Assembly: GCA_030642585.1 (NCBI GenBank)
Contig: DAOWNN010000010.1
Span: forward strand, 1 to 17,219
From: Bacteroidota bacterium
GTDB taxonomy: Bacteria > Bacteroidota > Bacteroidia > Bacteroidales > VadinHA17
Direction: 5' to 3'
DNA: 17,219 nt
The position numbers and the translations under genes are program-made. Below the pieces are notes generated by a model. It saw only the letters and a list, made by a program, of their open reading frames with translations. It did not search any database and was not told where the DNA came from. Below are positions 1 through 7,618 of the stretch, piece by piece (position 1 is the first letter of the stretch; each line of letters opens with the position of its first letter).

Positions 1-27
1 AAATCCTAATGTGTTAACTAAAATAAT

Positions 28-298
28 TTATCTTGCCCCGGTATGTCCAAATCCCCCTTCTCCCCGGACTATTTAACACAGTAATGCCATTTTTTATTGC
101 CAGTCCGCTTCCTGGACTTACCTGAGCTTCAACTCCCTGTGGAAGTCCAATAAAAAGTCCGGTTGGCACCAGGGCCCTCTGCATTGGTTTGAGATTTATG
201 GGACTATCTATGTTTGCACGCAGATCAATGCCTGCACTCAACTGTGTACTATATTCGGGAAGGGTGTGTTTTGATTTATTAACAAGCTTTATTTTCAT
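28..298 (-). pseudogene. dut: dUTPase gene with internal deletion and frameshift
   Basis: dUTPase converts dUTP to dUMP and pyrophosphate, keeping uracil out of DNA. From an ATG at 298 the frame reads MKIKLVNKSKHTLPEYS, then motif I SAGIDLRA, then LVPTGLFIGLP and GLAIKNGITVLNSPG, all typical of the trimeric family. After SPG it turns to nonsense. The next frame, from about 69 down to a stop at 28-30, encodes VRGEGGFGHTGAR, the glycine-rich motif V that ends normal dUTPases. About 45-50 residues are therefore missing, including the catalytic Asp segment (IDADYRG in relatives) and motif IV. Motif II reads SPGSG instead of the usual RPRSG. The start overlaps the end of the flippase gene by 20 bases. 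The family assignment is secure. I infer a decaying or misassembled gene, and the protein as read could not be active. An upstream in-frame ATG at 322 is possible but less like the family. Confidence 0.85.
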
Positions 299-1790
299 TT
301 TTCTGTTTTTCATTCGTTTCAAATTCTTTTAAGCCGCTCTTTATTTCCAAAAAATATATTGTAACAAAGCATAAAACAATTATACTGTTTCCAACAATCA
401 GTTCTACAAAAAGCGAAGAAAAGTGAATTCCTGAAATCAGCAAATAAATAATAAACGTAAGCACAATATAGATTAATATTTTCTTCAAATCATACGGCAC
501 TTTATAAACCTTTCTTCCCCACAGATATGAAACAACAATCATTACAAAATATGAAATGAAATGGGCCCAGGCAGAAGCATTATAGCCATATCGGGGAACA
601 AAAACAAAATTTATTCCAAGTGTTAATGAGGCTCCAATAAACGTTATTACTGCCCCATATCGAGTTAAGTCATTAAGTTTATACCAAATCGAAAGATTTA
701 CAAAAATTCCATAAAAAATGAATGCGGCCAGAATGACCGGAACCACATTCAGGCCTATCCAATAATGTTCAGGAATTATGTGTTTAAAAATATTTATATT
801 GAAATTAATAAACAGGAATATAAGCAGACAAAACAGAACAAAATATTTCATAACCCTGGCATAAAGATGCTTTGCATTTTTATCATTTGCTTTTGAAAAA
901 AAGAATGGCTCTGCTGCATACCTGAACATTTGTATGAACAAGCCCATAAGGACTGCTATTTTAAAATTCGCTCCATAAATTCCCAGCTGCTCTATAGCTG
1001 TTTCCTTGTTTGCCAAAAGAAATTTCAAAGAAGCTTTGTCAAATGTTTCAATTACCACTCCGGCTATCCCGGCAATCAGCAAAGGCAAAGCATATTTTAG
1101 TGTTTTTTTGAGAATTTCACCTGAAAATAAAAATCTCGTTTTTAAAATATGGGGTAGTAACAACAACAAGCTCACGATACTTCCACACAGGTTTGCAATA
1201 AAAACATATCCAACTCCAATCTCTCGGGAATAAATTTTCACCAATCCGGAATTGGGGTTTTTATCGATCAATTTGGGAATAAAGTATAAAAATGCAAGAG
1301 CCACACCAACAATAACTAAAACATTCACAATTTTAATCATTGCAAATTTGTAGATCCTGTTTTCAATTCGAAGCCTGGCAAAAGGAAGGGCAGAAAAAGC
1401 ATCAATTCCAACGATTAATGAAAACATGATTACATAATCTCTGTTTCCAGAATATTGTAATATCTCAGCTATACTATTAGAAAAAATACTTGCCAGTAAA
1501 ATAAAACCCAGAGATGTAGTAAGCAGGCTTATCAAAGATGAAAAATACACCTTGTCCTTATTGTGTTCACCCAATGCCGTAAACCGAAAATATGCAGTTT
1601 CCATTCCATAGGTCAACAGGACAAGCAAAATTGCCATGTAAGCGTAGATTTCTGTTACGACACCGTATTCCCCCAGATTAAACATTCTTGTGTAAAACGG
1701 GGTTAAAAGTGCATAATTCAGAACCCTGGGTATTATGGTACCCGTTCCATAAACTAATGTCTGTCCTGCAAGTTGCTTAATAGAATTCAC
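279..1790 (-). CDS. Wzx-like polysaccharide/oligosaccharide flippase
   Basis: Inner-membrane protein of 503 residues, almost entirely hydrophobic helices (about 12-14 membrane segments). It starts with LAGQTLVYGTGTIIPRVLNY and continues with a TPFYTRMFNLGEYG stretch typical of the polysaccharide biosynthesis/MATE-like exporter superfamily. Such proteins flip lipid-linked sugars across the cytoplasmic membrane for cell-surface glycan assembly. The tail is short, charged and lysine-rich (KQKNENKAC) and overlaps the start of dut by 20 bases. It lies 41 bases downstream of the cation transporter gene, so the three may be co-transcribed. No glycosyltransferases or polymerase lie nearby, so the exact substrate cannot be told. 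The family call rests on overall pattern rather than on a catalytic motif. Confidence 0.85.
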   Translation of the reverse strand: MNSIKQLAGQTLVYGTGTIIPRVLNYALLTPFYTRMFNLGEYGVVTEIYAYMAILLVLLTYGMETAYFRFTALGEHNKDKVYFSSLISLLTTSLGFILLASIFSNSIAEILQYSGNRDYVIMFSLIVGIDAFSALPFARLRIENRIYKFAMIKIVNVLVIVGVALAFLYFIPKLIDKNPNSGLVKIYSREIGVGYVFIANLCGSIVSLLLLLPHILKTRFLFSGEILKKTLKYALPLLIAGIAGVVIETFDKASLKFLLANKETAIEQLGIYGANFKIAVLMGLFIQMFRYAAEPFFFSKANDKNAKHLYARVMKYFVLFCLLIFLFINFNINIFKHIIPEHYWIGLNVVPVILAAFIFYGIFVNLSIWYKLNDLTRYGAVITFIGASLTLGINFVFVPRYGYNASAWAHFISYFVMIVVSYLWGRKVYKVPYDLKKILIYIVLTFIIYLLISGIHFSSLFVELIVGNSIIVLCFVTIYFLEIKSGLKEFETNEKQKNENKAC

Positions 1791-1831
1791 CTTAATACGT
1801 CTTTGACTTTCAAAATTATAGTCTCTGCTAT

Positions 1832-2707
1832 TTAATATTTGCTTTTTGTATCAATATGTATTGTCGCCAAAATATTCATCTCTTTCTTAATTTCTTCAAA
1901 TAGTTTCTGTGTGATTTTATTTGCCTCAAGAAGGCTCATTTCTCCAGGCAAAACTATATGAAATGTCATTTCATTATGAAAACCATAGCTATGAATATGA
2001 AAATGATGAAGCCTTAGATTTCCTGAATAGATTTTCCTGGCTATTTTTGTTATTTCTGAGATTTGTGTTTTTTCTGGCTCCCTGCCAAGTAAAACCTGAA
2101 TTGTTTTAAATATAATAGCATAAGCTGAATAAAAGATGACTAAAGCCACAAGTATCCCAAGCAGGCCGTCTATCCACCAAACATATTTCTGTGCCAATAT
2201 GCCAATTAAAATAATTCCTGAAGAAAAAGCATCTGACCGGTGGTGCCATCCGTCTGCTGTAATGCTTTCTATACCCGTAAATTTACCGATCTTTAAAGCA
2301 TATTGAGCCAGGAGCTCTTTAGCTATAAGTGATATGGCGGTAACCACTATTGCTATTACTCCAAAATTTGCGCTTTCATTATTTCTTAATTTTTCAACAG
2401 ATTCGTTAATAAAATGAAAACCAACAAGAATTAATAAAATTCCTATAACAAGAGAAACTATTATTTCTATCCTTCCGTGACCAAATGGATGCTCCTTGTC
2501 AGCAGGTTTTGCAGCCATTTTTAATCCAATAATTATAAGTACAGAAGAAATGGTGTCACTCAGGGTGTGCCAGGCATCTGCTATAAGGGCAATGGAGCCA
2601 GAAACAATGCCTGCCCACAGCTTTATCGCAAATAACAGCACATTAATAAGGCCTGAAACCCATCCTTCTCTAATTCCACCTAAATATTTTTCCCTATGAT
2701 TATCCAT
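1832..2707 (-). CDS. Cation diffusion facilitator family metal transporter
   Basis: 291-residue proton-coupled divalent metal exporter (Zn, Fe, Mn or Cd class) of the cytoplasmic membrane. Membrane helix 2 carries D44, H47 and D51 (ADAWHTLSD). Helix 5 carries D152, H155 and D159 (ADGWHHRSD). Together these two motifs form the canonical transport site, and HPFGHGRIE after helix 2-3 is another family hallmark. A cytosolic C-terminal domain of about 85 residues begins near residue 205 and contains the histidines LHHFHIHSYG, which may bind metal at the dimer interface. The histidine in both helix sites favours zinc-type specificity over iron, but this is inference. The gene is divergent from the 109-aa gene, with 122 bases between them, and is followed 41 bases later by the flippase gene. 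No metal-responsive regulator is adjacent. Confidence 0.93.
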   Translation of the reverse strand: MDNHREKYLGGIREGWVSGLINVLLFAIKLWAGIVSGSIALIADAWHTLSDTISSVLIIIGLKMAAKPADKEHPFGHGRIEIIVSLVIGILLILVGFHFINESVEKLRNNESANFGVIAIVVTAISLIAKELLAQYALKIGKFTGIESITADGWHHRSDAFSSGIILIGILAQKYVWWIDGLLGILVALVIFYSAYAIIFKTIQVLLGREPEKTQISEITKIARKIYSGNLRLHHFHIHSYGFHNEMTFHIVLPGEMSLLEANKITQKLFEEIKKEMNILATIHIDTKSKY

Positions 2708-2814
2708 TTGTTATATGGATGAAATTATTTTGCAATTTTAATGAAAATTGTGTGTTTTATCATATTTTAATTACACTTGAATTTTAAATAGATAAAATAT
2801 TGCCTAAATAAATC

Positions 2815-2822
2815 TATTTTTG
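2815..2822 (+). promoter_or_regulatory. Candidate Bacteroidota -7 element close to the ATG
   Basis: TATTTTTG matches the TAnnTTTG consensus of the primary Bacteroidota sigma factor. It ends eight bases before the ATG at 2830, so transcription would start almost at the start codon. No TTG was found at the usual -33 distance, so the match may be chance in AT-rich DNA. Confidence 0.3.
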
Positions 2823-2829
2823 TCGCAAT

Positions 2830-3159
2830 ATGCAAGGAAAATATAAAACATGGAAGCATCTGTTAACAACACTGAATATAACTTATGATATACAGAAGAA
2901 TTTATTATCTGTTTTATTTATAATAGGTCTTCAGGAGGCTGGTTCGGGATTTAAAAAATATTCGCAGGCAGAAAAAACGGAAATTATAAAATTAGCACAG
3001 TTTAAATTGTTAAGTCGCGAAAAATACTATTTAAATGTTGCAACAAATAAAAACAATTCACCCATTTGGATTGAAAACCCGGAAAAGCTATTACCGGCAG
3101 GGAAAATTCTTGAAAAACTACTTCAATCATTATCGCTTGATTACTTTAATGAATACTAA
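2830..3159 (+). CDS. Hypothetical protein, 109 aa, first gene ahead of PPIase and pheS
   Basis: I do not recognise a named family. The 109-residue product has no signal peptide or membrane helix and looks soluble, mixed helical and lysine-rich. A hydrophobic N-terminal half (LLSVLFIIGLQEAGSG) is followed by an amphipathic helix (YSQAEKTEIIKLAQFKLL), and the C-terminus (EKLLQSLSLDYFNEY) is acidic and aromatic. It begins at the first ATG after a possible promoter and is followed 11 bases later by the cyclophilin lipoprotein gene, so the two are probably co-transcribed with pheS. Coding is supported by tight operon-like spacing, an uninterrupted frame and protein-like composition. Its function cannot be deduced. 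Confidence 0.75.
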   Translation: MQGKYKTWKHLLTTLNITYDIQKNLLSVLFIIGLQEAGSGFKKYSQAEKTEIIKLAQFKLLSREKYYLNVATNKNNSPIWIENPEKLLPAGKILEKLLQSLSLDYFNEY

Positions 3160-3170
3160 AGCTTACAATT

Positions 3171-3995
3171 ATGAGTACTAAAATTTTTACTTATTTATCC
3201 CTGATATTTGTTTTAGGGCTTGTTTCTTGTCTCCCTAAACAAAATCCTGAAAATAAAGACCATCTGGTATTGATTGAAACAAGTGAAGGCTTCATTAAAA
3301 TCAAACTTTTTCAAGAGACACCGCAGCACAGGGATAATTTTATAAAGCTGGTTAATGCATCTTATTATAATGGAACTTTGTTTCATCGTGTAATGCATGA
3401 ATTTATGATCCAGGGTGGAGATCCTGATTCAAAATTTGCTAAAGCCGGAGAGACTCTTGGAAATGGAGGACCTGGATATACCATTCCGGCTGAATTTCAA
3501 GCTCATTTATTTCATAAAAAGGGAGCTCTTGCCGCTGCAAGGGAGCGTGACAAGGTGAATCCGGAAAGAAGATCATCCGGCTCACAATTTTATTTGGTTC
3601 AGGGTAAAAAGTTCAGCGACGAAGAACTTGACCGCGTAGAATTAAGGATTAACGATATGTTAAAACAGGCTGCATTTTTCAGATTCATTGAAGAAGAAAA
3701 AGCCGCCGCCATAAATAATGGAGAAGATGTTGACATGTCTAAAATTCAGGAAATTGCTTCACTCAGGGCAGAAGAGGAATTTATAAATATGCAGGCATAT
3801 AAAATTCCTGTAGAGCAACGAGAGGTATACAAAACGCTGGGAGGAACACCTCACCTTGATCAAAATTACACTGTTTTTGGAGAGCTTGTTGAAGGTCTGG
3901 ATGTCCTCGATAAAATTGCAGCTGTAGATACAGATGATAAAAATCGTCCCCTGAAAGATGTAAGAATTATATCTATAGAAATTGTGAAAAATTAA
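3171..3995 (+). CDS. Cyclophilin-type peptidyl-prolyl isomerase lipoprotein
   Basis: Catalyses cis-trans isomerisation of proline peptide bonds in exported proteins. The N-terminus is a lipoprotein signal ending in a lipobox (LGLVSC, Cys at about residue 20), so the protein is likely anchored in a cell-envelope membrane. Cyclophilin motifs follow: ETPQHRDNFIKL, the core FHRVMHEFMIQGGDPD with the catalytic-region Arg and the FMIQGGD loop, SGSQFYLVQG at about 136-145, and YTVFGELVEGLDVLDKI from 233. Between 146 and 232 there is a charged, helical insert tens of residues longer than the short loop of ordinary cyclophilins. It lies between the 109-aa gene (11 bases) and pheS (5 bases) and is probably in one operon with them. 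Confidence 0.92.
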   Translation: MSTKIFTYLSLIFVLGLVSCLPKQNPENKDHLVLIETSEGFIKIKLFQETPQHRDNFIKLVNASYYNGTLFHRVMHEFMIQGGDPDSKFAKAGETLGNGGPGYTIPAEFQAHLFHKKGALAAARERDKVNPERRSSGSQFYLVQGKKFSDEELDRVELRINDMLKQAAFFRFIEEEKAAAINNGEDVDMSKIQEIASLRAEEEFINMQAYKIPVEQREVYKTLGGTPHLDQNYTVFGELVEGLDVLDKIAAVDTDDKNRPLKDVRIISIEIVKN

Positions 3996-4000
3996 ATTAC

Positions 4001-5044
4001 ATGAAAAACAAAATAGATTCTTTGATTAAGGAGGTTGAAGTTTTTGTTGCCAAATCATCAGATGATATAGAGAAGTTTAGAATTAATTTTTTAGGTAAAA
4101 GAGGTATTATTCCTTTATTATTTCAGGATTTTAAAAATATTTCTGTTGATAGCAGAAAAGAAATTGGGCAAAAGATCAATGCTTTAAAGTCTTTGATTGA
4201 AGAAAAAATCTCACAAGAAAAAAAGAAACTCTTCCAAACGGAATCAACTATAGATGATAAAGATTTAAGTCTTCCGGGTGATGATTTGAAATTGGGTTCA
4301 AGGCATCCAATATCTCTGGTAAGGAATGAAATCATAGAAATATTTAAGCGTCTGGGATTTGTTATTTCCGAGGGTCCGGAAATTGAAAATGATGATCATG
4401 TTTTTTCTAAATTGAATTTTTCTCCTGAGCATCCGGCCCGTGATATGCAAGATACTTTTTTCGTGGAGCGACAATCTGCATTTAGCAGTCATACAGATGA
4501 TATTTTGCTACGTACCCACACATCCTCTGTACAGGTAAGGGTAATGGAGAACCAAAAGCCACCAATTCGAACAATTTCTCCCGGACGGGTCTTTAGAAAT
4601 GAAGCAATATCGGCCAGGGCTCATTGTATTTTTCATCAAATTGAGGGGCTTTATATTGACTCAAATGTTTCTTTTGCAGATCTTAAACAAACATTACTTT
4701 ATTTTTCAAAAGAGATGTTTGGAGAAGAAACTAAAATTCGTTTAAGGCCATCCTTTTTCCCTTTCACAGAGCCATCTGCGGAAATGGATGTGAGTTGTAA
4801 GATCTGTAATGGAAAGGGCTGCAATGTTTGCAAATATACCGGATGGTTAGAGGTTCTTGGCTGTGGAATGGTAGATCCGAATGTGCTGGAAAACTGTAAT
4901 ATTGACAGCTCTGCTTATACCGGTTTTGCTTTTGGTATGGGCGTTGAGCGAATTGCAATGTTAAAATACCAGATAAATGATCTTCGTATGTATTTTGAGA
5001 ATGATGTTCGTTTTCTGGAACAATTTACAAATTCACTATTCTGA
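4001..5044 (+). CDS. pheS: Phenylalanine-tRNA ligase alpha subunit
   Basis: Catalytic subunit of the alpha2-beta2 class II synthetase that charges tRNA-Phe in the cytoplasm. The 347-residue length is normal. An N-terminal coiled-coil region binds tRNA. Class II motif 2 appears as PGRVFRNEAISARAHCIFHQIEGL, and motif 3 as AFGMGVERIAMLKY near the C-terminus. Residues 266-277 carry C266, C269, C274 and C277 in a CxxC-x4-CxxC pattern. I recall such a cluster in Bacteroidota PheS proteins, and it could bind zinc. The gene follows the PPIase by five bases, pheT is absent here, and the last 20 bases overlap the convergent osmC-type gene. No terminator hairpin is visible at the junction. Confidence 0.97.
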   Translation: MKNKIDSLIKEVEVFVAKSSDDIEKFRINFLGKRGIIPLLFQDFKNISVDSRKEIGQKINALKSLIEEKISQEKKKLFQTESTIDDKDLSLPGDDLKLGSRHPISLVRNEIIEIFKRLGFVISEGPEIENDDHVFSKLNFSPEHPARDMQDTFFVERQSAFSSHTDDILLRTHTSSVQVRVMENQKPPIRTISPGRVFRNEAISARAHCIFHQIEGLYIDSNVSFADLKQTLLYFSKEMFGEETKIRLRPSFFPFTEPSAEMDVSCKICNGKGCNVCKYTGWLEVLGCGMVDPNVLENCNIDSSAYTGFAFGMGVERIAMLKYQINDLRMYFENDVRFLEQFTNSLF

Positions 5045-5444
5045 TTTCATGACTTAGCTCAAAAGATTCACGATAATTATATGACACCCCGCAATAGCGA
5101 TCTTGTGAAAGATTAACTGCTTTTTCAAGCTTTGCCATTGGGAGATCTCTACCTGAAAATTCATAAATTATATTCATTTTGGTAAAATGTTTGGGATGTT
5201 CTTCAGTAAGTTCTCCTTCAACCTTAACATTGAATTTATCCACTTTTACTCTCATTTTTTCTAAAATTGATATTACATCCATTGCCGTACATCCTGCAAC
5301 AGAAACCATCATTAATGGTTTGGGTTGTGGTCCCCTGTTTTTTCCTCCTACATTTTCTGTAGCATCCATTACGATTTTTTTTCCTGAAACATTGGCTTCA
5401 AATGCCATTCCGTCAATCCAGCTTACATTCACTGTTTCTTTCAT
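5025..5444 (-). CDS. OsmC/Ohr-family protein, YhfA-like
   Basis: Soluble protein of 139 residues when started at the ATG at 5444 (MKETVNVSWIDGMAF), which matches the family N-terminus. A longer frame beginning at 5480 adds 12 unlikely residues and would run over the promoter. OsmC-family proteins are thiol-dependent peroxidases for organic hydroperoxides or relatives of less certain role. The two reactive cysteines are visible in SVAGCTAMDVISILEK and in DRYCGVSYN, and MDATENVGG and SGRDLPMAKLEKAVNLS match the YhfA subgroup, whose substrate is not well established. The 3' end overlaps convergent pheS by 20 bases. It is divergent from the Crp/Fnr regulator, and a good promoter lies just upstream. 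Confidence 0.92.
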   Translation of the reverse strand: MKETVNVSWIDGMAFEANVSGKKIVMDATENVGGKNRGPQPKPLMMVSVAGCTAMDVISILEKMRVKVDKFNVKVEGELTEEHPKHFTKMNIIYEFSGRDLPMAKLEKAVNLSQDRYCGVSYNYRESFELSHEIRIVNL

Positions 5445-5477
5445 TTTAACTACACTTAATTGAATAAATAATTTTCG

Positions 5478-5509
5478 CAAATATAGTTTAAAATTGTATC
5501 TTGCAAAAA
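5478..5509 (-). promoter_or_regulatory. Promoter of the OsmC-family gene
   Basis: On the minus strand TATATTTG (5478-5485) matches the -7 consensus TAnnTTTG exactly, with TTTTTG (5504-5509) 18 bases upstream as the -33 element. This predicts a start near 5471 and a leader of about 27 bases before the ATG at 5444. It is the best promoter match in the window. Confidence 0.6.
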
Positions 5510-5552
5510 TTTCAAACGGCCGGAAAGCCTTATTTTACTATTACTTAGATAA

Positions 5553-6254
5553 ATGAAAAGAAAGAAATACATTCCCTCTGATGAAGAGTGTTCATTTCAA
5601 TTTCATCCTATTTTTACACATCTCTCTGAAGAGGAGATGGAGGTCGTTAATTTTGAGAAAGAATGTGATTTTTTTAACAGGGGAGATATTCTATATCATG
5701 AAGGTAGAAAAATGACCGGCTTCTATTGTGTAAATAAAGGGGTGGTAAAAATATACAAAACAGGTATTGATGGAAAAGAACAAATTATAGCTTTTGCCCA
5801 ACAAGGTAATATTTTGGGATACCGGTCTGTTTTGAGTGATGAAAATGCCTGTACTACTGCGCAAATTATTGAGGATGCCGTTCTCTGTTTTTTACCTTCT
5901 CATTTATTAATTGATCTTGTCAAAAATAATTCCGCTTTTTCTTTCCAGATCATGAAACTTACATGCCAGGAGTTGGGTGAGGCGAATTCATATATTACGG
6001 ATATTGCACAAAAAACTGTTAGGGAAAGACTTGCTGAGATTTTAATTCTTCTGAAAGATAAATTTGGCTTAGACAATGACAACATTCTTAATATCTCTTT
6101 AACACGGGAAGAGCTTGCAAACATTGTTGGAACTGCTACCGAATCGGTTATTCGTCTTCTTTCGGAATTTAAAGATGACAAATTTGTGGAATTAAACGGA
6201 CGCAAAATAAAAATCCTTGATATTCAAGGATTAACAAAAACAGCAAATATTTAA
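5553..6254 (+). CDS. Crp/Fnr-family transcriptional regulator
   Basis: DNA-binding regulator of 233 residues. Residues about 20-140 form the cyclic-nucleotide-type beta roll (NRGDILYHEGRKMTGFYCVN, then GKEQIIAFAQQGNILGYRSV), followed by a long dimerisation helix. A winged helix-turn-helix starts near residue 183 (LTREELANIVGTATESVIRL). The roll lacks the full Arg-Ser phosphate-binding signature of cAMP-binding CRP, and there is no N-terminal Fnr cysteine cluster, so the ligand is unknown. It may sense another effector or redox state. It is divergent from the OsmC-family gene, with 108 bases between the starts, so control of that gene is plausible. No clear symmetrical operator was found in the spacer. 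Confidence 0.93.
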   Translation: MKRKKYIPSDEECSFQFHPIFTHLSEEEMEVVNFEKECDFFNRGDILYHEGRKMTGFYCVNKGVVKIYKTGIDGKEQIIAFAQQGNILGYRSVLSDENACTTAQIIEDAVLCFLPSHLLIDLVKNNSAFSFQIMKLTCQELGEANSYITDIAQKTVRERLAEILILLKDKFGLDNDNILNISLTREELANIVGTATESVIRLLSEFKDDKFVELNGRKIKILDIQGLTKTANI

Positions 6255-6309
6255 TTTGTTTGTAATAAATACAATTTCTCAACCAAAAATTAATATTTAT
6301 TAAAATATT

Positions 6310-6480
6310 TTATTCCATTATATTGTTTAATATCACATAAAGTAAAAATCCAAACATAATTAAACCACCGCTAATAAGCAGCAATTGATTGCTTTCCAAT
6401 TTCTGAAATTCTGAATATCCAAGCATAAGTACTCCGATAAAAATAAATACAATTCCAGATCTTTTCATTAATTCTTTCAT
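6310..6480 (-). CDS. Small two-helix membrane protein, 56 aa
   Basis: A short frame from ATG at 6478-6480 to TAA at 6310-6312. It encodes a basic start (MKELMKRSG), a hydrophobic helix (IVFIFIGVLMLGY, about residues 10-22), a polar loop (SEFQKLESNQ) and a second helix (LLLISGGLIMFGFLLYVILN, about 33-52). The hairpin topology, positive-inside N-terminus and clean stop look like a genuine small inner-membrane protein. It lies 110 bases downstream of ruvB on the same strand and fills about half of a gap that otherwise seems empty. An internal Met at codon 5 (6466-6468) is an alternative start. The function is unknown, and the call rests on protein-like composition only. Confidence 0.6.
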   Translation of the reverse strand: MKELMKRSGIVFIFIGVLMLGYSEFQKLESNQLLLISGGLIMFGFLLYVILNNIME

Positions 6481-6590
6481 GCCATTTAATTTATTGTTTA
6501 CCGATTTACAATAAATTCAAAATCGATACAGCCCGTTGTTTTTTGAGATTTTAAATATACATAAAAAATATTCATGTTTTTTTATGGGTC

Positions 6591-7613
6591 TTAAAATAAA
6601 AGTTCCTTATCCTCATAAAAACTTTTTCCCAGATGCTTAAACGCTATTTCTGTTGCTTCTCTTCCCCTGGGCGTTCTTTTTATATAACCTTCCTTTATTA
6701 AGAATGGTTCATATACCTCCTCAATTGTTCCGGCATCTTCTCCTATCGCTGTAGCAATTGTTGATAGTCCTACCGGGCCTCCCTTAAATTTATCAATAAT
6801 TGTAGACAGAATCCTATTATCCATCTCATCGAGTCCGTGAGTATCAATATCCAGTGCTTTTAATGAATACTCAACAATATCCAGATGAATACTACCATCT
6901 CCCTTTACCTGGGCAAAATCTCTAATTCTCCTCAAAAGGGCATTTGCTATTCGGGGAGTTCCTCTGCTTCTGAATGCAATTTCACCTGCCGCTTTATTTT
7001 CAATATCTACCTTCAATATTTTAGATGAGCGTTGAATAATTTTTGTAAGAACCCCGGCATCGTAATATTCCAAATGAGAAGTTATTCCGAATCTTGCGCG
7101 TAATGGGCTGGTAAGCAGACCCGACCGGGTTGTTGCTCCAATCAATGTAAATGGGTTTAGTCTAATTTGAACACTTCGGGCGCTGGGTCCTTTATCAATC
7201 ATAATATCAATACGGTAATCCTCCATGGCCGAATACAAATATTCTTCTACCACCGGGCTCAATCTGTGTATTTCATCTATGAACAACACATCATTTTCTT
7301 CCAGGCTTGTTAATAATCCTGCAAGATCTCCGGGCTTATCTAAAACCGGTCCTGAACTTATCTTTATTCCCACTCCCAGCTCATTAGCCATAATGAAGGC
7401 AAGAGTTGTCTTACCCAGGCCCGGAGGCCCGTGAAAAAGAGCATGATCCAGTGCTTCTTTTCTTTGAATTGCCGCTTGTACAAATACTTTTAAATTTTCA
7501 ATAACCTTATTCTGTCCGCTAAAATCATCAAATTTTAATGGTCGCAATTGGGATTCATATTCCCTTTCTTGTTCTGTAAATTCTTCTATTCTAAAATCAA
7601 AATTGTCTGCCAT
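6591..7613 (-). CDS. ruvB: Holliday junction branch migration helicase RuvB
   Basis: Hexameric AAA+ motor that, with RuvA, drives branch migration of Holliday junctions in recombinational repair. The 340 residues carry Walker A GPPGLGKT at 62-69, Walker B with DEIH at 113-116, and sensor 1 and the arginine-finger region in IGATTRSGLL followed by LRARFG (R172, R174). Sensor 2 is in RGTPRIANALLRR. A C-terminal winged helix domain (GGPVGLSTIATAIGED, YIKRTPRGR) binds DNA. All expected motifs are intact. The start lies five bases after the stop of the YwqK/MORN gene, so the two are likely co-transcribed. ruvA and ruvC are not in the window, which is common in this phylum. Confidence 0.98.
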   Translation of the reverse strand: MADNFDFRIEEFTEQEREYESQLRPLKFDDFSGQNKVIENLKVFVQAAIQRKEALDHALFHGPPGLGKTTLAFIMANELGVGIKISSGPVLDKPGDLAGLLTSLEENDVLFIDEIHRLSPVVEEYLYSAMEDYRIDIMIDKGPSARSVQIRLNPFTLIGATTRSGLLTSPLRARFGITSHLEYYDAGVLTKIIQRSSKILKVDIENKAAGEIAFRSRGTPRIANALLRRIRDFAQVKGDGSIHLDIVEYSLKALDIDTHGLDEMDNRILSTIIDKFKGGPVGLSTIATAIGEDAGTIEEVYEPFLIKEGYIKRTPRGREATEIAFKHLGKSFYEDKELLF

Positions 7614-7618
7614 TCATA

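Noticed and set aside
5504..5552. Promoter for the Crp/Fnr gene (TATTTTAC near 5531)
   Set aside because: It deviates from TAnnTTTG at the end, and the nearest TTG is 27 bases upstream, outside the usual spacing.
6301..6312. TAAAATATTTTA palindrome as a terminator
   Set aside because: AT-only 12-base palindrome without a loop or G-C stem, and it overlaps the stop of the small membrane gene. Probably chance.
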